Shown here: piece by piece, positions 17,641-46,206 of the stretch
How positions within the stretch are numbered: position 1 is the stretch's first letter
Layout of the letters: each line of letters begins with the position of its first letter
Assembly: GCF_027172205.1 (NCBI RefSeq)
Contig: NC_070617.1
Coordinates: forward strand, 131,501-195,500
Source: Podarcis raffonei
Taxonomy: Eukaryota; Chordata; Lepidosauria; Squamata; Lacertidae
DNA length: 64,000 bases
Reading direction: 5' to 3'
The notes under the pieces: model-generated
Seen by the model: only the letters and a program-made list of their open reading frames with translations
What the model was told of the DNA's origin: nothing
Databases searched by the model: none
Made by a program: the position numbers and the translations under genes

Positions 17641-19139
17641 GCAAGGCAGTCAACCAGCTGTTGGGTGTGTAGGACAGGGAAGGTTTCTTGCTGACTTCGG
17701 ACCCACCTGGACTGCATGCTTACTTCCAGCAGCCTGGGCACAGACCCTTCAAGGGGCGGACGCGGGTGGCCCAAGCTTAAAGAACTGTCACCCAGACTGA
17801 AGGTGAAGTTAAAACTCTCTCAAGCCTTCCCACTCTGCTTTTCTCTGCCTCCCTTGACCAGCTGCAAGGCAGCAGGTATCTTTTTGAGAGCCTCTGGCTG
17901 TAGCAAACTTGGGAAAGCCTTGTCTGCACACAGTAACCAGCCCTGGCAGCTCAAGAGAGCCTCCTTGTTTAGGAGCAGTATACTGCAGAATACCAAGCAG
18001 TGGGGGGGGGGGTTGTTGTTGTTGACTTCATATTGTGCTAGAAATGCTTCCTTGGGCCAGGGCTGCTCTGATTTCTGCAGAAATCCCATCCTCACTTCTC
18101 AGGGGTTGGTTTGGATGATGCTGGAGAGCAATTACCTCCTGTCTTTGTGTTCCTGTAGCTGCGGCTCTGAAGAATCCAGGCTAAGGTCAGGCAAGGTGAA
18201 GCTGTTATTACACAGGCAGAGAGCCTAAGAGGAGTCTGGCTGCAGCTGGACCCAGCCAAAGGCCTGCATCCTGTTCTCATGGTCAACCACAAGGCCCTTA
18301 AGGGGAAGCCCAGAAGCAGGACCTGAGCTGAGCAGCAGTTCAGGAGTTCAGAAATGCATGAAATGGTGTCTGAGCCAGCCCAGAGAGCCCCACTGCCCAA
18401 TGGGATAGCTGGCCACTGCGCCTTCTCTTGATGCCTCCTCCAGCCCCCAACTTGCTGATCCTGTACACCACCTAGTGCTTCCTGACCTGGGCAGGAGAGG
18501 AGTTATTTTTAATCCGGCTGAACTGGCCTAGCGCCTGCTGCCCACTTCTGCTTGGCTGGGACTCCTTATCAGAACGGACAGGAAGGCAGACGCTCCCCCA
18601 AGACGTGGCTGGTGATAGGAGAAGGAACACGGCTTCTCAGGGCCGGATGGGAGAGAGCAGTGGGGAAGAGGAGGCACTGCAGGTCCTTGCCCCTGTTCTG
18701 CCCCAGGGCCAGAAAGAGAGATTCAACCACAGCCTCCTGGCGTTGATTGTTAGGAGAAACCTCCCACGCCCAATTCTGCTCACAGAGATAAAACCTACAA
18801 AATTCATCGGGGAGAGGGAAATGCAAACTGTAGCTCAGAGGATCTCCCAACCGCTATGAGTGCCCTGGCCAAACTACAGTTCCCAGGATTCCTGGGGGAA
18901 ATCCATGACTGCTCAAAGTGGTGTGGTGCTGCTTCTCCCCCCCCCCCACACACACACACATCGGGGCCCAGCCGTGACCCTGCAAGCCCCTCGGAGGCAC
19001 GAAGCGTCCCCAGGAAACACAGAAGGTGCCTGAGGCCCCTGGGTTAGAAAGGGAGGGAAAGGAGTCCGAAGGGAGTCGGAGGGTGGAGACTGAGGGGAGC
19101 CCAAACAAACCATACTAAAATGTTCTGAGGGAGGGCAAG
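17641..19139. other. Intergenic gap between PRCC 3' end and the kinase promoter
   Basis: No exon is supported. An ACTACAGTTCCCAGGATTCC segment at about 18877 belongs to the repeat family with the ACTACAnnTCCCA core. There are poly-G runs at about 18001-18012 and a (CA)n tract near 18950. Confidence 0.5.
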
Positions 19140-20483
19140 TTCATTTAAAAGTTTTATTCTTTTATAAAATCTCTTTCCAGACAGTTTCATAAGATAACGA
19201 ATAAATTACTGAATGAGAGCTTTATTTTGGAATACTGAAAAAAAGAGAGGCTTTTCTAAGTACTAAAATGTTAAGGGAAATAAACTAGAAATTGCTTTTT
19301 TTTTTGTTTCTGTTTAGAAAAAAATAATAATACCCTAAATACAGAGACATCATCATTCACCCAGAAATTCTGCCACAGTGAGGGGGACACGCCCTCCAAA
19401 AATGGAAAACGGGCTCCAATTTGAAAGACAACAACAACAATGAAGAGAACACAACAACCCCAAAGCGGAGGATGTGAGACCAGAAGACCAGGGATTTCGA
19501 GGGCTGCTTGATCAGGCCCAGCAGCAGAAGAATCTGAGGTGGGGCAGCAAGGAAAGAGAGCAAGTGTGTGTGCCCCAGCAGAATTCCCCGTCTGGCTCCT
19601 CCCACCTGGAATCTGGGGAGGGGAGGGGTGGCAAGAGAGGGCCCGCCCCACAGTCACAATGGGGTCTGGGCAGAGGCCCCAGAAGCCAAGAGAGTGGGAA
19701 GCCCAGGTTCATTCAGGGGTGGAAGCCCAGAGGGTGGGTGCTGCTGCAGGCCTTGGGGCAGGCTCTGCTTGCCGCCCTCGCCCTGGGCTGGGGGCACCTG
19801 AAAAGCAGCCAGCCTCCTGGAAGTGCACGGATCCCGCTAGCACTTAGCCCAAGTACTGTTAACAGTGATGTGTCCTTATGGCTTTGGGGGAGAGATCACA
19901 GGCCACGCACCTTCCAGCCCTGTCTTGTGCTGAAACCCAAACACTGTCATGGAGGAGGCTGCCAGGAGAGCTTCTGACGAGAAACAAGGAGGGGGCTGGC
20001 CCAAACCCACAGAAGATGAGAACTCTCCTCAGCCCGGAAGGGGAGGGCAAATGGTCTGGAGCACAAACACAGAGAGACACGAAAAGGGCAGGGTGGGGGG
20101 CAGGGTGGGGCAGCTACAGAAGAGCACTCAGGGACAGTCCTGCCCCCCACCCCCGTGGTTGGGTGGGCTGCCCCACCTCCTGCAAGGAGGGCAGTTCCAA
20201 GGGAGTGAGCAGCGCTGGTCTCCCCCCAGCTGACAGGGGCCTCGTCCGTGTCGCATCGGCTACTGGAAAGAAAAGGGGCTTGGGGGTGCCAGGCAGCCTA
20301 GTGGGCCAGAGCACTCCTCTGCATCCCTCTGCCAAAGACCCCTGCCGGGAAAGGCAGCGGAGGCCCCCCCAGGCACATGGCCTTGCGCCCTTCTTCCCTC
20401 CGCAGGCCCCTCTCTTCCTTTCACGCACCCGGTCTGGGGCTGGCAGCTTTTGCCTGAAGGGGCTCCGAGGAGGCAGGCGGGCC
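19140..20483 (-). other. PRCC: PRCC 3' untranslated region with poly(A) signals
   Basis: This stretch follows the PRCC stop codon. AATAAA hexamers on the minus strand lie at 19226-19221 and 19158-19153, giving a 3' UTR of about 1.25-1.35 kb. Extent is inferred from the hexamers only. Confidence 0.6.
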
Positions 20484-23376
20484 CTAGAATCCATACTTGG
20501 CCTGCGTCTGACGCCGACTGAGCTTGTTCTCGGCCCACGTGTTCTTCAGCTCCAGCTCACGCTCTTTTGCCTGCCCCAGAAAGAGAGGGAGGAGGTGGAG
20601 GCTCAGAGCAGGGCCCTGTCCCACCGCACCACCAAGACACCCGCACTGCCCCGGTGGCCTGACCCACTCTTGAAAACAGGGCTTGGTTTGGGGTTTCTGG
20701 ACTTCAGCCGCAAACGGGCAGCAATGCTGAGCATCAGGCAGGACACATGATTTTCCTCCCAGAGGATGCTGGACTGCATCTCCCATCAGCCCCAGCCGTC
20801 AGCCTGGAGGTGATGGTGGATGCTGCAGTCCCAAAGTGTCTAATTTGTAATAGTTTGGAAAATCAATAAAAATAATTGGCAAAGTGCCTGGTGGGCCATG
20901 GATGGCCCACGGCCCCTGCTCTAGAGGAAACCCCATGGGAGCCCTGGGCAGGATCCTGACAGCAGGGCAGAAGAGGACCCACTTTGCCAACTGCTGCGGC
21001 TCCCAGGGCACAAGATCCAAGCTAGGGTGACTGGGGGGGCAGGGAGGGGGCAACCCGGCAGCCTCACCTGGTGAATCAGATATGTGATCTGGTGCTTCCT
21101 CCGCTGTTGCCCCGTGGGCTGCTCCCCTTTTTTCTGGAGAGAAAGAGAGACAGGAGTTGTGATACCAGCAGAGCAGGAGGGGGAGGGAAGGCTCCCCTGG
21201 GGGGGGACGGGGGGGGCCCTCACCTTGCTGAAGGACTTCATGTTCTGCTCCTCTGTCAAAGACTTGGTCAGCCACTGCTGGGCGCCGCTCAGCTGGTCGT
21301 CCCCCTTGATCTCCACAAAGTTGATCTCTTCCCGCCCGCGGTTCCGCTTGCCTTGCAGACGCTTGAACTGGGCAAGGGGCGGGAGGAGGGGAGAGGGATT
21401 CAGTCTGCTGAGCATCCCAAACACGATTAATCCCAGGCCCATTGAGGCCGGGCTGGAGCTGAAACAGCCAGAAGCCCCTTTTGCAGTGTCCACAGCCAAC
21501 CAGCCCCCCTCCTGGACCTCCTGCGGAAGAGCAAGCGGGTGCAGATGAACTGCCTCCTTGGAGCAGTCCCAAACCAACCTCTAACCCTCACTCAGGGGAC
21601 AGAAATGGGGTTGGGAAGTGGGAGGGAGAGGCCATCCTTCCATAAGACCAGAGAACAAAACCTTCCACTTCTGGGGGTCCTATCCTGCCCCCCGGTTCTA
21701 AGCAGAAGGCCCTGTTTGGAGTTGCTGAAAGCTAGAAGCCAAGAAGATGTCAGACCTGCACCCACACCTCTTGTCCCTACCTGCCCGGCAGCCTTGGAAT
21801 CCAAGTTCTGCAGTCCCTGCCAATCCCAGAGACCCCCTCACCCCCAAACGCTGGCAGGGCCACCACAGCCGGAGGAGAGGGTGCCCCACCCCACCCCACC
21901 AGTAAAGGGGGCCCTGCTGAGAGCAGCTTCTCACCGCTTCATCGTCCATGAAGGAGGAAGAAGCGCCTTCGCTGCTCATCTCTTGGGGCGGGCCCAGCTC
22001 CGGGTCTGTGTCCGAGTAGTAGCTGCTGCTGTAGTAATCCTGCTGCAGAGGAAGCCAGGTGGGGGAAAGGATCTCCTCAGCACCAGGAGAGGAATCTGCT
22101 GCAGGACCAGCCACTTTGCCTGCCCACCCCCCATGCCCATCCCAGCCTCCTTCCCGGAAGCCGCTCGCCCTTCCCACTGTGCCAGCCACCCTTGAGGCTC
22201 AACCCACCAGCTGCAGAAGGAGCCTCTGGCTCTGCCCCTCTCACCTGGTAGTAGGGGCTGGGGCCGCCTGCATCGCTGCAGCCAGGGTAGAGCGCATAGT
22301 GCTGCCCGCCATAGTCTTCACCAGGCTTTGGGGCCCAGCCGTGGGAAGCTGAGCTGGCCCCCGGCCCCGTCTTGAACTCCAGCGGGGCGTTGGCAGCTGC
22401 GTCCTGGCTCTCGGGCTCAGGGTCCGGCTCTGTCCCAGGGGGCAGATCATCCGGCACCACGGGGCCAGGGTAGGCGTAGGCCTCTGGACTGAGGGCTGGT
22501 GCATCGCTCCGGTCGGACAGGGAGAAGTAGTTCTCGGGGGCCACCTCCTCGTCGCTGTCATTCTCCTCCTGCGTGATCTGCTTGGTCACCTGCAGGGCGG
22601 CGCTCTTGGCGGCCGCCTTGATGGCTGATGGGGAGGGAGTCGTGGTCGCTGTCACGGCCGAGGGTGCCTTGAGGGGAGGCTTTGGCTTGGAGGAGAGCAG
22701 GCCTTTGGCAGACTTGGCGTCCGGGGAGCTCTCGGCGGCAGCAGCCGCTTTCCTAGAGAAAGCATAAGGGAGCAGCAGCCGATTCGTCTCTTTCACCGTC
22801 AGGTTCTTGGGCTGAGGAAGTAGAGCAGACAAGCCGGAGCCCTCGCTCTGGGCCTGGAGGGTGGAAGACATAGGGGAAGGTGAGGCAGGGGCAGGAAGGA
22901 CTACATCCACCTGGGCCTGCTGGCAAGGGGACGGCGGGAGCCACAGCAGCCCCTCCTTCAGCCAGGAAGCTGCACCATGAAGCAACACCAAGCCAGGCCA
23001 CATAGCTGCCTCAGGGCCACCTGCCTCAGGGAAGAAGCCAGGCAGGAACCAGCCATGCCTTCGCAGAAAGACACGAGCTGTGGCTGACCGTGAAGCCTGC
23101 ACTGACAGATCGACTGAACTTTGTCTCACATGTGAGATTTCACTAACATGACTAATCCAGAGAGGCAACTCAACCCCAGAGGGCCAGGATGGACATTCAG
23201 GGGCCTCTGCCTGACTAGGGGCAAACACTTTTTACTGAAAGCAAGGTGCTCCTGCTCCCCCCCCCCCTTTACAGGAGCACCACTTGCCCAAGTCCTCACC
23301 TGGAAAGAGGGATGCTTCTTTGCTGGTTCATCTTCCTCAGAATCCGACTGAAAGAGAGAGAGCAGAACTGAGTGCA

Positions 23377-23421
<45 letters not shown>

Positions 23422-26400
23422 ATTTTGAATCCAATACAGATCTGGACTGGGACAGAGGTAGACAGTGCAAAAGGTCTCTACATTTTCAACTAATATATAT
23501 ATCTACCTCTGTCCCAGTCCAGATCTGTATTGGGTTCAAAATAGTTTTCTACACAGGAAATTGTGTGAACATGTGGAATTGTTTTGTCATTGTTTGTATA
23601 TATGAAATTGCTTCTAACACTGATGCTACCCCTTAGAGAAATTTTATGGGAATTAATCACAAAGGCGATAAAGCAAGTAACAAACAATCCTTCTCTCAAC
23701 TTAATTCACTCAGATCTTAACGCTGCTAGGCATGTGGACTGCAAAAACCTATATTTTCAGTACAGCTTTATCTTACACTACATTAGTCCTACTCAGAAGC
23801 ACCTACTGAAGCTAATGGATGTGACTAAATAGGGTCCAAAAATTTCAACTGGTCTAGTCTAACTTAGCTAAATAGAACCCAAGTATTGTTTGTGTTGTGG
23901 GCCTTGGACGACCTGTGCATGAGAAGGGTGCACATAAATTTTACTTAAAAAACAAAAGAAGGTTTCCCTGTTGCATGGATAGGAAGAAACATTTGGCAAC
24001 TCCTCCTCCCTTCCCTCCTGCTGCAAGTAAGTGATAAGGACAGATCCAGCAGCTCCTAGAAAGCAGAAACAGCAGCTGTCTTTGCGTGGAGCTTTGCAAG
24101 AGGGCCCAGTGAGCTCCTCCACCAGCACCACTCCCTGAGGCAAGTGCCCTTATCACCACAGCCTTCCTTCTTCACCCTCCAGTTTTAGCTTAGAAGTGCG
24201 ATCCAAAGGTCAAGGAAGGAATCGGACCACAAAAGGCAAACCTTTGCACTCCAGCCAAGCAGAATGATGAGCATCTTGGATTCCAAAAAAAGCAGCCGGT
24301 TCCCCAGCTCTCACAAAACCTATCAGTTGCTGGGCAGCGCCCACTGCGGGTTCAGAGAGGTGCGGGCGGGGAGCCTTGAGTTCATCAACTCTTCACCACT
24401 TGCCCATGTTTGCTCCCTCTGCTTTGCAACAAGCTGCAATCTACCAAGTCCATCTCCCTTCATATACACTGACTGGCACACGACATTCCCAGTCCTACTT
24501 GCAGAAGTAGCGGATTGAGCCTCCTACCTTCTGCATGTAAAGCAGATACTCTAGCAATAGGCTGCAGGCCTTTCCCCCAAATAAAGTTAAGATTCTAGTC
24601 CTCATGTTTCTAAATAATACTGAGTCTAAATAATACTGAGTCCATCTTACTCAGTACTGTCCAGACTGGCAGGTGGCAGTTCCCCAGAGTTTCAGGCAGC
24701 GGACATTGCCAGTCCCACCTGGGGACAGCCCACCCAGACCCACTGAAGCAAACAGACTTGATAGCCACTGTCAGTCACAATGGGTCCCCTCTGAGTAGGA
24801 CAAGATCCCACTTGGGTCCAAAGTAACAAAATGAATTTCACAAAGGACAAATGTAAGGTTCTGCACTTAGGCAGGAAGAACCAGCTGCACAAATATAAGA
24901 TGGGGCACCTGGCTTGCCAGTAGTACCTGAGAGAAGGATCATGGGGAAGGCAGGTGAACTTATATCAGTGCACTGGAAGAAGCAAAGATCACCAGTGTTG
25001 AAGCAATGATTCTTCAACATCAACTTTGTTGAACCGGTCATGTTGTGTGGATGCCTGATGATCATCTTCCAAAGCAACTAGTCTATTCCGAACTTAAAAA
25101 TGGAAAGTGTAATGCTGGTGGTCAACAAAAGAGGTTTAAAGACTGTCTCAAGGCAAATCTTTAAAAAATGTAGTATACACACTGACAACTGGGAAACACT
25201 GGCCTGTGAGCACTCCAGTTGGAGAACAGCCTTGACCAAAGGTGTCATGGGCTTTGAAGACACTCGAACTCAGGACGCAAGGGAGAAACGTGCTAGAAGG
25301 AAGGCACGCTTGGCAAATCCACATCGTGATCAACTCCCACCCGGAAACCAATGTCCCCACTGTGGAAGGACATGTGGATCCAGAAGAGGCCTCCACAGTC
25401 ACTTACGGACTCATTGTTAAAACCATGTTTATGGAAGACAATCTTACTCAGCTATGAGTGATCGTCGAAGAAGGGGTCTTGGTAGATCACATGGCCCAAA
25501 GGTGTGATGCAGCAGCAAAAAAAGGTAACACTATTCTAGGCTGCATCAACAGATGTATAGTGTCCAGATCAAGGGAAGTAATAGTCCTGCTTTATTCTGC
25601 CTTGGTCCGACCACATTTGGAATACTGTGTTCAGTTCTGGGCACCACAATTTAAGAAGGATGTCGACAAGCTGGAAGGTGTGCAGAGGAGGGCAACCAAG
25701 AGGATCAAGGGTCTGGAAACTAAGCCTGAGGAGGAACGGTTGAAGGAGCTGGGTATGCTTAGCCTGGAAAAGAGGAGACTGAGAGGAGCTAGGACAGCGA
25801 TCTTCAAGAAGGGCTGTCACATGGAGGAGGGAACATGCTTGTTTTCTCTTGCTCTGGAGGGGAGGACTCAAACCAATAGATTCAAGTTACAAGAAAGGAT
25901 ATTCTGACTAAACATCAGAATATGTTTAGTTTCTGACAGTAAGAGCTGTTTGGCAGTGGAACAGACTCCCATGAGAGTGGTGGACTCTCCTTCCTTGGAG
26001 GGTTTTATACAGAGGCTGCCCGACCATCTGTCCTGGATGGTCCAGCTGAGATTCCTGCATTGCCAGGGGTTGGACTGGATGAGCCATGGTGTCCCTTCCA
26101 ACTCTAAGACGCTATTATTCTAATGCTTGTTGATAGCTTTCATAAAGATACTAAATACTTCATTTAGTATTTTATGCTGTGTATTTTGCTACAGTATTAA
26201 AAATTGCTTTCTGATTTAATAGCGAGTTCTTAAATTGTACATGTTTCCTGCAGAAAGATGTGGCAAGATGGGAAGATGCCAGCCGAGTCGGGTCAGCTCC
26301 AAGCATATTGTTTTCAAGGTGCGACCATGAGACCCTCTGGGCTGCATTGCACACCAGTCCTACTCAGGAGGAGACCCACTGACGATAAGGGACAGGGCCA

Positions 26401-26950
26401 AACGGGGACGCCAGTGGCACCAGGCCTCCGTTGCCGTGGGTCTACTCTCGAGTCGGCCTTGCGGCTGCGGGCTCCTCCTGTCCCTCCCTGCCGAGGAAGC
26501 GGGCGGGCGGCGGGCCCGATCCTGCGCTCTTCCTCCACGAAGGGCCCCCAGGACACTCACGTCCCCCAGATGAGGCGCCGCGATCCGCACGGGCTGCGTC
26601 CTCTTCTTGCCCGGGGCCCGCTCGGAGGCGGCAGCGGCCGGGGCCAGAAGCGGCGGCGTGGACGAGGCCGGGATAGGCCGCGGCGCCAAAGGAAGTGGAA
26701 GGCCGGCTGCGAGGGGCCGGTGGGGCTGCTGCTGCGAAGCGATGCCCGCGCCGGCCTTGGGCGGCGGGAGGGCGGAGAAGAGTCCGCGGCCGCCTCCGCC
26801 TCGCCGGCCCAGCTCCCGGCCCCTCTCCTGCTCCTCTGTCGCTTCTTCGTCGTCGTCGTCGTCTCCGTCTGTTCCTCCTCCCTCCTCCTCGGCCGCGTCG
26901 CTCTCCTCCTGCTCCTCCTCCTCGCTGCTGGCGTAGGCCACCAAGGACAT
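20484..26950 (-). CDS. PRCC: PRCC, proline-rich nuclear protein (mitotic checkpoint / splicing factor), 7 exons
   Basis: Exons (minus): 26950-26561, 23347-23300, 22853-22245, 22039-21935 (or from 22042), 21367-21224, 21133-21068, 20570-20484; every junction is phase 0 with GT-AG. The 482-aa product compares with 491 in human. It begins [13 protein letters not shown] and has an acidic then proline/alanine-rich N-terminus, the block [20 protein letters not shown], a serine/alanine-rich middle, and the highly conserved end coded by exons 5-7 ([20 protein letters not shown]; final [10 protein letters not shown]). Human PRCC is nuclear, binds MAD2L2, associates with splicing factors and is fused to TFE3 in renal carcinoma. 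Exon 4 has a tandem acceptor (CAGCAG), so one Gln may be optional. It is divergent from HDGF and shares its CpG island. Confidence 0.97.
20748..20835. repeat. Diverged repeat of the ACTGCATCTCCCATCA type
   Basis: GATGCTGGACTGCATCTCCC followed by an inverted GATGGTGGATGCTGCAGTCC resembles the short palindromic reptile repeats at 4375-4490 and 29090-29215. It lies in the last PRCC intron. Confidence 0.4.
23378..23419. repeat. (GA)n microsatellite forming the pyrimidine tract before PRCC exon 2
   Basis: Read on the PRCC strand this is (CT)n ending 30 bases before the exon 2 acceptor, so it extends the polypyrimidine tract of intron 1. Confidence 0.9.
23420..23544. repeat. 43-bp inverted repeat (hairpin) in PRCC intron 1
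   Basis: The left arm 23420-23462 and the right arm 23502-23544 are reverse complements at 42 of 43 positions, separated by a 39-base AT-rich loop. Arm sequence includes CAGATCTGGACTGGGACAGA. No transposon ends or target duplication are evident. In the PRCC transcript it would fold into a long stem just upstream of the (CT)n tract. Confidence 0.9.
24829..26124 (+). mobile_element. CR1 LINE 3' part, split by a nested LINE insertion
   Basis: Translated pieces match the C-terminal region of CR1 ORF2: [13 protein letters not shown] on the left (to about 24940) and [29 protein letters not shown] and [20 protein letters not shown] on the right (from about 25473). It ends with the typical 3' text GGGGTTGGACTGGATGA...TCCCTTCCAACTCTAAGA. 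A stop-containing, 5'-truncated fossil in PRCC intron 1; 24941-25472 is a separate element. Confidence 0.85.
24941..25472 (+). mobile_element. LINE 3' fragment with a zinc-finger-like end and GAA-type tail, inserted in CR1
   Basis: Translated pieces read [20 protein letters not shown], then [13 protein letters not shown]-like text, [17 protein letters not shown] and a final [20 protein letters not shown]. This is the C-terminus typical of a non-LTR reverse transcriptase group with a terminal C2H2 motif. The 3' end reads GAGTGATCGTCGAAGAAG, a microsatellite-like tail. The clade (L2- or RTE-like) is not certain. Frame breaks show it is dead. Confidence 0.7.
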
Positions 26951-27056
26951 GGCCTCCCCCTCCTTACCGCTGGCTGCTCCTGCTACGCGAGGCCGAGGCT
27001 CCGCCCGCCGCACTAGGCCGCGCTCGCCTGAGCGTGAAGCCCGCTAGGCCGCAGCG

Positions 27057-27070
27057 GTCGCCATGGCAAC
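27057..27070. promoter_or_regulatory. RFX X-box palindrome
   Basis: GTCGCCATGGCAAC fits the consensus GTNRCC-NN-RGYAAC at every fixed position. It lies 107 bp upstream of the PRCC start codon. Confidence 0.65.
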
Positions 27071-27275
27071 GCCCCCGCCGCCGGAAGGAAGGCCGGGTGA
27101 GGAGGCGGGCTCTGGGCTCCCCCCGCCCCCTCTTTCCCTTCTTCCTTCCTTCTATAGAGGCGGCTCGCTCCAACCTCCGACTCGGCTGCGGGCAATGGCG
27201 ACCGCCGTGGAAGGAGGAGGCGGCGCGGGGGCTCTCGCCTTCTTCCTCCCTCAGTGCGGGAGCGGGGAGGGAGAA

Positions 27276-27295
27276 ACTACGACTCCCAGGAGCAG
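27276..27295 (+). promoter_or_regulatory. ZNF143/THAP11-type site next to an ETS site
   Basis: ACTACGACTCCCAGGAGCAG resembles the known ACTACAAyTCCCAGmATGC site, and CCGGAAGT (ETS) follows at 27301-27308. The tight pairing in a CpG island favours function over chance. Confidence 0.55.
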
Positions 27296-27480
27296 CCGCG
27301 CCGGAAGTAGCCGCTGGGCCACCGGCATGGTGGCGCGCGGTGGCTGCCGGGAAGCAGAGTCCTGGCTGGCGCCCGCTCCGCTTCCCTTTCCTCCCTCGCC
27401 TCCGACCTCCAGGGAGGGAATGTCACGGCTCCCATCAGGCACCTCGCCCGCCCGCGCGCGCTCAAACCTGCCGCGGAGTC

Positions 27481-27502
27481 AAAATGGCGGCGGGGGCGGG
27501 GC
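27481..27502 (+). promoter_or_regulatory. YY1 motif followed by a GC box
   Basis: AAAATGGCGGC matches the YY1 element common at housekeeping starts, and GGGGGCGGGGC after it matches an SP1/KLF site. Confidence 0.55.
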
Positions 27503-28206
27503 TCCTTTGTCAGCCGCCTGAGGCGCCTGGCCCTCGAGAGGCGGAGGAAGCCTCCAACTGTGACTCCTTGCAACGAGGCTGCACTTTCAACTGGCCGGGC
27601 GGTTCATGTCTGCGAACCCCTTAGGATCTCTGCCCCCACCCTTGATTAAAAGCGAGCAACCCCCCCGCGCGCGCGCGCTTTGCTGGCCCCAAGTCCGAGC
27701 AGCGCCCACTCGGCTTCTGCCGGGGAGGCGCCACTACAAAGCCCATCGCCACGAGCGATTGAGAATCAAGAGTCGCGTCTGGAGCGAAAGGCTTCCCCGG
27801 CGGCGGCGGTTGCCTCAAGGGCTCCACGTGCGCGGCGCGCAGGCGGCCGCGAGGATCGCGTATTTTCCGCGCAGCAAGCGGCTCCTGGGCTGGCGCCGCC
27901 CCGGAGGGGCGCCCGAGAGGCTCCCCGGAGCCGCCTCCCTCCGCCTTCCCCGCCGCCTCCTGGCGGCCGGGGGTGGGGAAAGGCAGCGGCCTCGTCGGAG
28001 GAGGCGGAGCCGGGCCTCCCTCGCCAGCCTCGCTTTTCAAACACAAACAAGCGCCCCCGGGGAGCCCAGGCGCGCCTCCGCCAGCCAAACTGTTGCGCGG
28101 CGGCGGCCCGGAGAGCAGCGCCCGCCCGGAGGAGCAGCCGGAGCCGCGGCGCCAGGCAGCCCCGAGGAGGCAGAGGCAGGCCGCCCGCCGGCCCTCGCGC
28201 CGCGCC

Positions 28207-45204
<16,998 letters not shown>

Positions 45205-45540
45205 CCGGCCGACCCAACCTGCTCTTCTCCTCCTTCTCCGGACCCGATCCCGGCCTGCTGGCGGTTTCCCTGGGTGCTCAGAACCAGACTCCGACCTGCT
45301 GCCTGTGCCCCTCGTGGGGAGGGGGTCAGGAGCCCCATTTCTGCGGAAGGAAGCGGAAGGAAATGGCTCTGCCCAGCCGCCTCCCTCTGTCTCCCCCCCC
45401 CATCTCCCTCTCTCCCTCTCTCCCCTCTCCTGGCCCCGCCATTTTGCGGGTCCCGCGCTTTGAGTTAGTCCTTTCTAGGGGGTTGGGAAACGCTGGTCAG
45501 CCACTTTGAAATAAAAGCAGTTGAATGCCTTTTTAAAAAA
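45205..45540 (+). other. HDGF: HDGF 3' UTR with AATAAA
   Basis: AATAAA at 45510-45515, 306 bases after the stop, gives a compact 3' UTR of about 0.33 kb. Confidence 0.7.
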
Positions 45541-46024
45541 ACAACCATGGCTTTGGATTTGCTTCCTGGCGCTCTGGGGTGAAATTGGGAGGGGGGCTGG
45601 TCCTTTGCACCTTCTCAAAGTGGGGGGTGGGGTGGAATAAAGGGCATTTGGGTGTGCAAGGCCTCACCCTCAACCCCACGAAATGAGCCTCTGATGCCGC
45701 CATCTGCATCCCCCTCCCCAGGTTGTCTCAACGCAGGTGGCTGACGTCTGCTGGGCAGGGGGCACGCAGGGACAGCCTGCCAACGTCCCCCAGAGCTCAC
45801 CCCCCCCCCACTGGCCAAAAGGGGCTCCTGGAAGACTCTGGGCAAGTGCAGCGATTGCTGGCTGGCCTTTTTTCCTTTCAAACAACTCGTTTGGTGGTGC
45901 TTTGGGACCACCCCCCCTGCAAGGAGAAGGAAGGTGGGGAAGATTCAGCCAAGGGCCCCCAAAGGATCAAGGGGGTGGGGGACTTCCAGGAGGAAAGGTT
46001 GCACCCTTCGGGACTTTTTAGTTA
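45541..46024. other. Intergenic stretch with no recognised gene
   Basis: No exon, RNA gene or clear repeat seen. Confidence 0.4.
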
Positions 46025-46206
46025 CAGTGGTGTCCAAACTTTTTTCAAAGAGGGCCAGATTTGATGAAGTGAAGGGCCATGAGGGCCAACCATAGTTGTT
46101 GAGCTTTTTTTAGGATTTTACCCCAGGAAATAAACTGCCACAGAGGCCGGATTAAACCAACCGGCAGGCCAGATTAGGCCCCCGAAATAGACTTTGGACA
46201 TGCCTG
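46025..46206. mobile_element. hAT-like MITE
   Basis: It starts CAGTGGTGTCCAAACTTTTT and ends AGTCTATTT-type inverted text closing in GACTTTGGACATGCCTG, so the ends are imperfect inverted repeats. CAGGGGTGTCCAAAC-type termini are typical of hAT non-autonomous elements. A clear 8-bp duplication is not visible, so the boundaries are tentative. Confidence 0.55.

Noticed and set aside
25100-25907. Open frames of 106 and 149 codons that look like protein genes in PRCC intron 1
   Set aside because: They are C-terminal scraps of LINE reverse transcriptases (a finger-bearing LINE and CR1), not host genes.
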